Positions 43,657 to 49,774 of a stretch of DNA of 49,774 bases are shown here, in pieces. The notes beneath the pieces were generated by a model. It was not told the origin of the DNA. It saw only the letters and a program-made list of their open reading frames with translations, and ran no database searches. Numbering within the stretch: position 1 is the stretch's first letter; each line of letters starts with the position of its first letter. A program made the translations under genes and the position numbers. The DNA is from Cyanobacteria bacterium QS_8_64_29 (GTDB lineage Bacteria > Cyanobacteriota > Cyanobacteriia > Cyanobacteriales > Rubidibacteraceae), in assembly GCA_003022125.1 (NCBI GenBank), contig PXQH01000043.1, positions 1 through 49,774 of the forward strand, in the 5' to 3' direction.

Positions 43657-44355
43657 TGCCCCCTGACTTGGGGGCTCCGGCAGCTGCCAGAACTGGTGCA
43701 GCCGCCCCTGCCACTGCTGCCAGTAGGCAGCGAGCTCGCGGCGATCGAACCAAAACACCTCCGCCGGCATCTCGGGCAGCGCAACGACCAACAGCGCCCC
43801 CTCCAGCGCGAGCGCGCAATCCCGATAGCACTGCCAGGCAGCGCCCCAGTAGGCAGCCAACTGCAGCGGCGCATCGTACAGGCGCTGCACTGACCCTTTG
43901 GGGCGATCGGCAGTTTTCCACTCGCACAGGCAGGGGGTGCTGCGATAGCTGGCAATGCAGTCGATGCGGCCGCCGTACTGCCACTGTGGGTGGGCGACAA
44001 AGCCCTCGACCAGCTGCACCCGCTCGATCGCGGCCAGCACGGGCTGCACGCTCTCCCAATAAGGGCGGACGCCTTCCGGACAGCTTGGGGGTTGGCCCCG
44101 CAAGTAGCGCCGAATTTGGGCGTGCGTCCCCGTTCCGCGGCGGCTGGCCTGCGCGGCAATGCGCTGCGCCCGGGCAGGGCCCTGGCGCTGCCGCCAGCGC
44201 GCCAACGCTTCCCGCTGGGCTTGCGGCTTGGTCGCTTGCAGTACAGTGGTGACACTGGGCCAGTGCCGGCCGCGCTCGTCGACCAAGTAGGCGCGACTGC
44301 CCCGACGGAAACTGCGGGCGCGGTAGTGGGGCAGTTGGGCGCTAGGACCCGACAC
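43480..44355 (-). CDS. PD-(D/E)XK-family nuclease, C-terminus extended antisense through sodX
   Basis: 291 aa as an open frame. The nuclease core is residues about 20-230: WPSVTTVLQATKP, then HAQIRRYLRG, VEGFVAHPQWQYGGRIDCIA (catalytic Asp), LCEWKTADRPK (E-x-K) and LYDAPLQLAAYWGA (motif with Q and Y). This matches RecB-like/MGME1-like exonucleases. The last 59 codons (43480-43656) lie opposite sodX and look like its shadow, so the native stop was probably near 43660 and has been lost, or the extension is real but non-conserved. It begins 14 bases inside the upstream peptidase-like gene on the same strand. Role inferred: DNA end processing. Confidence 0.78.
   Translation of the reverse strand: MSGPSAQLPHYRARSFRRGSRAYLVDERGRHWPSVTTVLQATKPQAQREALARWRQRQGPARAQRIAAQASRRGTGTHAQIRRYLRGQPPSCPEGVRPYWESVQPVLAAIERVQLVEGFVAHPQWQYGGRIDCIASYRSTPCLCEWKTADRPKGSVQRLYDAPLQLAAYWGAAWQCYRDCALALEGALLVVALPEMPAEVFWFDRRELAAYWQQWQGRLHQFWQLPEPPSQGALRKAAGNATEQAAGRNPAEGAAVGAVRRVLALNEAVPIGLHGRHALEQLQPLPLGVLH
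43658..43675. terminator. Hairpin after sodX
   Basis: GCCCCC (43658-43663) and GGGGGC (43670-43675) form a 6-bp all-GC stem with a 6-base loop, starting one base after the sodX stop. No T-tract follows on either strand, so it is a candidate attenuator or processing site rather than a textbook terminator. The nuclease frame reads through it. Confidence 0.4.
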
Positions 44356-45073
44356 GCTCGCTTGCCCCCGGGCAGTGCGCTTGGATGGCGCGGCAGCATT
44401 CGTCCACTGGGGCGCGCTGGGCCATGGCGGCCACTAGGGCTTCGTAAGCGCGCCAGTACTGCTCGAGCAGCTCGCTGGCTCGTAGAGTCGCCCAGCGTTC
44501 CTTGCGCTGGCATGCCTGCGCCGAGCAGCCCGCGTCGCCGAGCGCTGCACGGATGCGGGCGTGATCGTCGCGCCCGCCGCGGGCGTCGCCGTAGACCTTG
44601 CGCTCAGCGGCCTGCCCGGCCATCCACACGGCGCAAAACCGATCCAGCAGCAACCTAACCTCGCGGCCGTCGGCCAGGCCCGCATCCAGCGAGGCCGTGT
44701 CGAATGCCACACCACCGACGCCGGGGTACTGCCGGCGGAGCGCCTCCCAGGCCGAGAGCGTATAGCCCGTGATGGGAATGCCCAAAAAATAGGCCACTAA
44801 GAAATGGCCGGCTTCGTGGCGAACGACTCGCTCGCGGTGCTGGGGCGAGAGCCGGGCCAGCCCATCGCGCAGCAGCAGCGCGCCGCGCCCCTGCCAGGCC
44901 AGGGTGTCGGCAGTGGCGGCCGCCAGGACCGCCCCAACCGTAGCCGCCGGAACGACCGGTGAGATGCCCGATGCCGGCCCAAACGTGCCCAGCAGCGCCA
45001 GGGCAAAAATGCCCACCGCTAGCAGGTTTAGCGCACTCGATGCCACGGTCGCGCTCCGGCTCTTGGGAGCCAT
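44342..45073 (-). CDS. Membrane protein with FtsH-peptidase-like HEAGH zinc motif, no ATPase domain
   Basis: 243 aa. Two N-terminal hydrophobic segments (LLAVGIFALALLGTFG and PAATVGAVLAAATADTLAW) are followed by ERVVRHEAGHFLVAYFLGIPI, which carries HEXXH with the M41-type HEAGH form. Downstream are CAVWMAGQAAERKVYGDARGGRDDHARI, echoing the FtsH region that supplies the third zinc ligand, and a helical tail. No AAA domain is present, so this is a stand-alone peptidase-like protein. Comparable proteins occur in cyanobacteria and plastids; substrate unknown. Co-oriented with pheT (18 bases) and overlapping the nuclease start. Confidence 0.75.
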   Translation of the reverse strand: MAPKSRSATVASSALNLLAVGIFALALLGTFGPASGISPVVPAATVGAVLAAATADTLAWQGRGALLLRDGLARLSPQHRERVVRHEAGHFLVAYFLGIPITGYTLSAWEALRRQYPGVGGVAFDTASLDAGLADGREVRLLLDRFCAVWMAGQAAERKVYGDARGGRDDHARIRAALGDAGCSAQACQRKERWATLRASELLEQYWRAYEALVAAMAQRAPVDECCRAIQAHCPGASERVGS

Positions 45074-45091
45074 TATGCCCGAGCGGCGCCG

Positions 45092-47539
45092 CTAGCTGCG
45101 CAGCTCGGCGCCGAATTGCGTCACCAGCGCCGAGCGCACGCGCTCCTGGCAGGCCTCGATCTCGGGCTCGGTCAGGGTGCGATCGCGGGCGCGATAGCGC
45201 AAGCGGAAGGCCAGGCTGCGCTGGCCCTCGGGCGCGCGCTCGCCGCGGTACTCGTCGAATAGCTCGACGGCCTCTAGTAGTTCGCCCCCCGCCGCGTGCA
45301 GGGCGTGGGTCAGCTCGCCCACCGAGCGCGCTAGGGAGACAAAAAAGGCCAGATCGCGCTCGGCAGCCGGGTAAGCCGAGACGGGCTGAAAGCGCGGGCA
45401 CTGCTGCTCCTCGGCCCCAAGCGCTTGCTGCAAGACGCTCAGGTGCAGGCTAAAGGCGTAGGTGGCTTCGGGTAGCTCGCGCTGCTGGCAGAGCTCGGGA
45501 TGGAGCTGCCCGAACGCGCCCAAATAGCGCTCCTGCCACCACAGGGCCGCCGTGCGGCCCGGGTGCAGCCGCGCATCGCTGTCGCTGGGCTGGTAGGTAA
45601 CGGTCAGTTGCAGGCGCGCGAACGCGCTCTCGAGCAGGCCCTTGGCCTCAAACCAGCTCATGGGAGCGCTTTGGCCCGAGCGCTGCCAGCGGCCCTGGGG
45701 GAAGCGCTCGCCGCCCATGATGCCGGCCAGCATGCTTTCCTCTTGCAGCTGCGTTGGCCCGCGCCAAAAGCGGCGGCCGATTTCAAAGGCGTTGAGCGCC
45801 CCGTTGCCGCGGGCGTGATTGAGCGCGCACGCCTCAATGGCACTGCCGATCAGATCCGGGCGCAGCGCCGAGTATTCGCGAAAGAAGGGATTGGCCAGTT
45901 GGATCTCGTCACCTTGCGGTTTGACCAGCGAGTAGTGGACCGCTTCGGTCAAGCCAATGGCGCGAAAGGCCTCGCGCAGCCGATGGTTGATGCGCTGCTG
46001 GAGCGAGAGCCCCCCGGGCTGGGTCCGCGCCGGCAGCGTCTCGCAGAAGTGATCGTAGCCGTAGAGGCGGGCTACCTCCTCGACCAGATCCACCTCGCGC
46101 GTCAAGTCGCGGTAGCGGTGGGCCGGCACGGTCACCGTCCAGCTCAGCGCCCCATCGCGGTCTTGTTTTTGCAGCTGGCAGCCCAGTGCCCCCAAGGTCC
46201 GCTCGACGGCTTCCGGCGGGAGGGGCTCGCGCGAGTCCCCTTGCCGGATGGGGCCCAGCAACCGCTGGAGGTAGGCATGGCGCAGCTCGATGCGCTGGCG
46301 CCAGTCCTGCTCCTCGGGACGAGTGCCAGCAGCGGCTTGGCCCCCAACGTCCCCACCGGCCAGCGACTGCAACAGCTCCGCGGCGCGCCGGTTGGCAACC
46401 TCGAGTGCGGCCGGGTTGACGCCGCGCTCGTAGCGGGTTGAGGCCTCGGTCCGCTCGCCCTGGCTGCGCGCGGAGCGCCGGACGGTCGCGGGGTCAAACA
46501 CTGCCGCTTCCAGCACGATGGTGCGGGTGGTGGCATCCACCTCAGTGGCTTCGCCGCCCATGACCCCCGCTAGGGCCACGGGGTGATCGTTGGCCGTAAC
46601 CAGCAGCGCTTGTGGCGAGAGGGTGCGCTCGCTCCCATCCAGGGTGCGCAGCGACTCGCCCTCGCGGGCAAAGCGCACCCCTAGAGTCAGGTCATTACTA
46701 CCGGTAACCGCTTGCAGGCGATCGTGATCGAAGGCATGGAGCGGCTGACCCCACTCCAGCAGGACGTAATTGGTGGCATCCACCACGTTGTTGATGGGGC
46801 GAATGCCAGCTGCTTGCAACTGCCGCTGCAACCACTGGGGCGAGGGGGCCACTTGCAAATTGGCAATGAGCGTGCCGATGTAGGCGGGACAGGCCTGGGA
46901 GGAGGCAACGGCAGCTTGCAGCGGTTCCGGCTCGGCAGCCGATGGGGTCACTGCCGGCGGATTGGGCAGGTGCAAGGTTGCGCCGGTCAGCGCTGCCACC
47001 TCCCGCGCAATCCCCACCATGCTGAGCGCATCCGCCCGATTGGCGGTTGTGGTGACATCCAAAATGACGTCATCGAGTCCCAACCAGGGGCGGGCATCGC
47101 TGCCCAACTGCTGCGGGGCTTGGGCAAAGGTATAGATGCCCTCAGCCGATTGAGCCAATCCCAACTCGGCCAGCGAGCAAATCATGCCCTCGGAGCGAAC
47201 GCCGCGCAGCTCGCTGGCACGAACGGTTAGCTCGGCAGCCGGCAGGTCGGTGCCCACCGTCGCGACCGGCACGATCTGGCCGGCCCGGACGTTAGGGGCG
47301 CCGCAGACGATCTGCGCGGGCTCGGTGCCTCCTAGCTCGACGCGGCACACGCTCAAGCGGTCGGCGTGCGGATGGGGCTGGCAGTCTTGTATGCGACCCA
47401 GGACGACGCCATCTGCCCAGGTTCTCAAATCCTCAATGGCCTCGACCTCAAAACCGGCCAGGGTTAGGGTCTCGGCCAGCGCTTGCGGCGAGCGCTCGGT
47501 TGCCACCAGCTCCCGCAGCCAATTGACAGAGATGCGCAT
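45092..47539 (-). CDS. pheT: Phenylalanyl-tRNA synthetase beta subunit
   Basis: 815 aa, normal length. Domains in order: tRNA-binding OB fold (DCQPHPHADRLSVCRVELGG, about residues 40-150), B3/B4 editing domain (AFDHDRLQAVTGSN... and EATEVDATTRTIVLEAAVFDP), B5 (DLVEEVARLYGYDHF), catalytic-like core (ALNHARGNGALNAFEIGRRFWRG) and a C-terminal anticodon-binding FDX-ACB domain (FDEYRGERAPEGQRSLAFRLRYRA). Works with PheS, which is not in this window. Divergent from comB (90 bases between starts). Confidence 0.96.
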   Translation of the reverse strand: MRISVNWLRELVATERSPQALAETLTLAGFEVEAIEDLRTWADGVVLGRIQDCQPHPHADRLSVCRVELGGTEPAQIVCGAPNVRAGQIVPVATVGTDLPAAELTVRASELRGVRSEGMICSLAELGLAQSAEGIYTFAQAPQQLGSDARPWLGLDDVILDVTTTANRADALSMVGIAREVAALTGATLHLPNPPAVTPSAAEPEPLQAAVASSQACPAYIGTLIANLQVAPSPQWLQRQLQAAGIRPINNVVDATNYVLLEWGQPLHAFDHDRLQAVTGSNDLTLGVRFAREGESLRTLDGSERTLSPQALLVTANDHPVALAGVMGGEATEVDATTRTIVLEAAVFDPATVRRSARSQGERTEASTRYERGVNPAALEVANRRAAELLQSLAGGDVGGQAAAGTRPEEQDWRQRIELRHAYLQRLLGPIRQGDSREPLPPEAVERTLGALGCQLQKQDRDGALSWTVTVPAHRYRDLTREVDLVEEVARLYGYDHFCETLPARTQPGGLSLQQRINHRLREAFRAIGLTEAVHYSLVKPQGDEIQLANPFFREYSALRPDLIGSAIEACALNHARGNGALNAFEIGRRFWRGPTQLQEESMLAGIMGGERFPQGRWQRSGQSAPMSWFEAKGLLESAFARLQLTVTYQPSDSDARLHPGRTAALWWQERYLGAFGQLHPELCQQRELPEATYAFSLHLSVLQQALGAEEQQCPRFQPVSAYPAAERDLAFFVSLARSVGELTHALHAAGGELLEAVELFDEYRGERAPEGQRSLAFRLRYRARDRTLTEPEIEACQERVRSALVTQFGAELRS

Positions 47540-47629
47540 TGCTTCAGTGCCCGAGCGGCAGCCTGCTTATTTTAGCCGATCCGGCGGCTGGCCCGTAAAA
47601 TGGGCCATGCTGCTAGCACCGCTTGCCCC

Positions 47630-48367
47630 GTGAAGCTATTTGTCTACCACACCCCCGAGCAGACGCCGGCCGACGCGCTCCCCGACTGCGCGGTCGTGAT
47701 CGATGTCCTGCGCGCCACCACAACCCTGGCAACGGCGTTGCACGCCGGCGCCCAGGCCGTTCGGGTCTTTAGCGATATTGACAGCCTCATGCAGGCCAGC
47801 GAAGCCTACCCATCGGCCAGCTGCGTTCGAGCCGGTGAGCGCGGCGGCGCCAAGGTGGAAGGCTGCGATCTGGGCAACTCCCCGCTCGATGCCACCCCCG
47901 AGCACGTTGGCGACAAGCAGCTACTTTTGAGCACTACCAACGGCACTCGCGCGTTCCAGCGCGTCGAACGGGCAGCCACGGTCATTGGCGCCGCCCTAAT
48001 CAACCGCGAGCGCTGCGTGTCCTACCTGCGGCAAGCGCAACCCCAAACCGTCTGGCTGGTGGGCTCTGGCTGGCAGGGCAGCTACTCGCTCGAGGACACG
48101 CTCTGCGCCGGCGCGATCGCGGATGCGCTGCTGGGAGACGGCCCGGAGGCCCGCGATGGCATTGGCAACGACGAAACCGTCGGCGCGATCGCGCTCTACC
48201 GGCAGTGGCAGAACGCGCTGCTGGAGATGTTCCGCTACTCCAGCCATGGGCAGCGCCTGCTCGGGCTGGGCGGCGACGACGACTTGGCCTACTGCGCCCG
48301 CCTGGACGCGCTGGCGGTACTCCCCATCCAGCAAGCGCCAGGGGTGTTGGTGGCCCAGTCTTCCTAG
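47630..48367 (+). CDS. comB: 2-phosphosulfolactate phosphatase family protein
   Basis: 245 aa from GTG 47630 (family members begin [10 protein letters not shown]); an in-frame ATG at 47600 adds ten residues without homology. Conserved stretches: [50 protein letters not shown] and [13 protein letters not shown]. ComB hydrolyses 2-phosphosulfolactate in coenzyme M synthesis in archaea. The cyanobacterial homologues are widespread but the host does not make CoM, so the true substrate is unclear. The stop shares CTAG with ogt on the other strand. Confidence 0.9.
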   Translation: MKLFVYHTPEQTPADALPDCAVVIDVLRATTTLATALHAGAQAVRVFSDIDSLMQASEAYPSASCVRAGERGGAKVEGCDLGNSPLDATPEHVGDKQLLLSTTNGTRAFQRVERAATVIGAALINRERCVSYLRQAQPQTVWLVGSGWQGSYSLEDTLCAGAIADALLGDGPEARDGIGNDETVGAIALYRQWQNALLEMFRYSSHGQRLLGLGGDDDLAYCARLDALAVLPIQQAPGVLVAQSS

Positions 48368-48891
48368 GCCCAATCGAGCCCATCGGGGCCGAAGGATGGC
48401 CCAACAGCAGCGCCTTCCAGCGCCAGCAGCCATTGCTTGCGCCACACTCCGCCGCTGTAACCGGTTAGCCGGCCATCGGCCCCAATGGCTCGGTGGCAGG
48501 GAATCAGGATGGGAAGGCAATTGTCGCGATTGGCTCGGGCCACGGCGCGCGTTGCCTTGGGACGGCCGATGCGCCGGGCCAACTTGCCGTAGCTGACCGT
48601 TTCGCCGTAGGGCACTTGCCCTAGGGCGTGCCAGACAGCCTGCTGGAAGGGCGTCCCGGCGAGCTGCAACGGTAAGTCAAAGCGTTGCCGTTGGCCGCTA
48701 AAGTACTCGCCCAGCTGCCGTTCGGCAGCGGCTGTGGGGGCGGGGCGACCGGTTAAAAAGCAGCAACCCAGCCTGGCTTGCAAGCGCGCCAGCTGAGTCT
48801 CGTGCTGCTGGCCATCGGCAAAGGCGAGCAGGTAGAGGGTTCGTTCAGTTGCCCCGGCCAGTAATGGTCCCAGCGGCGTGGCAATCGCCAC
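48364..48891 (-). CDS. ogt: Methylated-DNA--protein-cysteine methyltransferase, 5' end at a sequence junction
   Basis: About 175 aa if GTG 48891 is the start. It removes alkyl groups from O6-alkylguanine to its own cysteine. The active site [12 protein letters not shown], the recognition helix [26 protein letters not shown], and [16 protein letters not shown] are all present. The N-terminus ([26 protein letters not shown]) coincides with the point where sequence style changes. The gene may thus be complete with a GTG start, or it may have lost upstream sequence. The [11 protein letters not shown] form also occurs in Ada proteins that carry a preceding AraC domain. Confidence 0.85.
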   Translation of the reverse strand: MAIATPLGPLLAGATERTLYLLAFADGQQHETQLARLQARLGCCFLTGRPAPTAAAERQLGEYFSGQRQRFDLPLQLAGTPFQQAVWHALGQVPYGETVSYGKLARRIGRPKATRAVARANRDNCLPILIPCHRAIGADGRLTGYSGGVWRKQWLLALEGAAVGPSFGPDGLDWA

Positions 48892-49543
48892 CGATGATGG
48901 CGAGTACGAGGGCCGGGCGCTGCTTTCGACCGTGCCATTGCCGTTGCTCGTGCAGCTCGCCGACCCTGCCACCGCCGGGCGCCTCGGTGTCGACCGTCTC
49001 CGGTTCCGAGCGATGACGTTGGTCTATCTCGCGTTCGACGCTGACCGGGTCACGACTTTCGACGCCCATTACTTCCCGGAGGAAGACACCCCGGTAACCC
49101 GCATCTCGGAACCGAAGAACTACCGGAGGACCCGCGAGCCGGGGGGCCGGACCGTGCTGTGCGCCGAAATTCCGTGCGAGGTCAGCGACGGGACATGGGA
49201 GGCGTCGGAGACGACGCTCGCTGCGACCGTGGTCGCCACCCTGCGCGACCGCGGTATCGCCATCCCGGAACCGGTCGCGGTGACCGTCCGGCGGCTCCGG
49301 CGCGCGTACCCCGTGGCCTACCGCGGAACACCCGAACGGCTGATGCAGGTCGCGGACTGGGCGGGGTCGCAGCCCAGCCTCGTGACGTTCGGGCGGCAGG
49401 GCGCGTTCGCCCACAACAACACCCATCATTCCATGGCTATGGCGCGCGATGCGGTCTCCGCCCTGCGCCCAGACGGTTCGATCGACTCTGCCGCATGGCT
49501 CGACGCCCAACGCCACCACGCGGCGTTCGTGGTCGAGGACTAG
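48878..49543 (+). CDS. FAD-dependent amine-oxidase-type oxidoreductase, N-terminally truncated
   Basis: C-terminal about 220 residues only. DDGEYEGRALLSTVPLPLLVQL is the usual end of the substrate region before a flavin domain. RVTTFDAHYFPEEDTPVTRISEPKNY and RRAYPVAYRG match protoporphyrinogen-oxidase/UDP-galactopyranose-mutase-like flavoproteins. The N-terminal dinucleotide fold (GxGxxG) is absent: the frame begins at the junction palindrome 48878-48891, and the sequence before it belongs to the cyanobacterial ogt on the other strand. Codon choice (GTC, CTC, CGG, ACC; no HIP1) differs from the rest of the window and resembles actinobacterial DNA. Confidence 0.7.
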   Translation: MAIATDDGEYEGRALLSTVPLPLLVQLADPATAGRLGVDRLRFRAMTLVYLAFDADRVTTFDAHYFPEEDTPVTRISEPKNYRRTREPGGRTVLCAEIPCEVSDGTWEASETTLAATVVATLRDRGIAIPEPVAVTVRRLRRAYPVAYRGTPERLMQVADWAGSQPSLVTFGRQGAFAHNNTHHSMAMARDAVSALRPDGSIDSAAWLDAQRHHAAFVVED

Positions 49544-49572
49544 CCCGGGCAACGGACCCCTCAGTCCCGCTG

Positions 49573-49774
49573 TCAGGCTGTGGAGCGCGGCGTAGCGGTG
49601 CGAACCTCACGGAGGACCGCGGGGACCACCGCCCGCAGGTACCGCCCGAGGCGCACGAACGAGCGCCCCTGCTGGCGGAACCGGTAGGTGATCGGTACCT
49701 CGGCGTAGCGGTAGCCCTTGCCGAGCAGGTCGAGCGTCAGGACCTGAGCGTAGTTGTAGTCGTGGATGATCTCG
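49573..49774 (-). CDS. Glycosyltransferase (GT2-like), C-terminal fragment
   Basis: 67 codons visible; the gene enters from beyond the window end. The minus strand reads EIIHDYNYAQVLTLDLLGKG, then YRYAEVPITYRFRQQGRSFV, then RLGRYLRAVVPAVLREV and stops with TGA at 49573-49575. The pattern of plausible sugar-transferase C-termini (VPITYRFRQQGRSFVRLGRYL) is typical of dolichol-phosphate-mannose-synthase-like GT2 enzymes in polysaccharide clusters. It converges on the oxidoreductase gene with a 29-base gap and has the same non-cyanobacterial codon style. Confidence 0.6.
   Translation of the reverse strand, partial: EIIHDYNYAQVLTLDLLGKGYRYAEVPITYRFRQQGRSFVRLGRYLRAVVPAVLREVRTATPRSTA

Overview
The window is a GC-rich piece of a unicellular-type cyanobacterial genome. 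The sequence itself shows this: psaD (photosystem I) next to trpE, a DnaE that ends in the N-half of a split intein, ppk, nickel SOD, adenosylcobinamide kinase, and the cyanobacterial HIP1 octamer GCGATCGC scattered through the window (e.g. 7024-7031, 13752-13759, 15213-15220). Two separate quaternary-amine transport loci suggest a salt-stressed habitat, which is an inference. No rRNA, tRNA or CRISPR array was found.

Layout. 1-3.1 kb is a decayed, partly AT-rich accessory patch. It holds a cyclopropane-synthase-type methyltransferase split by a 127-bp inverted-repeat element, an IS5-type transposase with two nonsense codons and nested short elements, and a broken signal-peptide gene. 3.3-13.7 kb is housekeeping: dnaE-N, nagA, purE, a glycine-betaine binding protein, amt (with a perfect NtcA-type site upstream), ispH and speA. 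13.7-21.8 kb is a hopanoid locus on alternating strands: sulfotransferase, squalene/phytoene-synthase-like enzyme, hpnH, hpnA, hpnG, hpnB and squalene-hopene cyclase. Together these could take farnesyl diphosphate to squalene, hopene, adenosylhopane and further to extended hopanoids. 21.8-30.7 kb carries a membrane-anchored subtilase, a beta-hydroxyacid dehydrogenase, trpE, psaD, a DICT-GAF histidine kinase, cobU and RNase Z. 30.7-40.3 kb carries a SpoIID/amidase cell-wall pair, an OpuC-type ABC transporter, a universal stress protein and a large coiled-coil/TPR membrane protein. 40.3-48.9 kb carries ppk, sodN with its protease, a PD-(D/E)XK nuclease, a zinc-peptidase-like membrane protein, pheT, comB and ogt. 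From about 48.88 kb to the end the style changes: an N-truncated FAD oxidoreductase and a partial glycosyltransferase look actinobacterial, and the join may be an assembly chimera or a transfer boundary.

The most interesting signal is a short TA-flanked inverted-repeat element present twice, 41 kb apart. One copy splits the methyltransferase exactly between its KIL and DLGCGWG residues. The other lies inside ppk near codon 18, stranding the original ppk start (42684) and supplying a substitute GTG start from its own end. Removing the element plus one TA restores a canonical protein in both cases, which dates both events as insertions. Gene packing is tight elsewhere: five convergent gene pairs end within 0-4 bases of each other, mostly through one CTAG or TTAG that serves as the stop codon on both strands.
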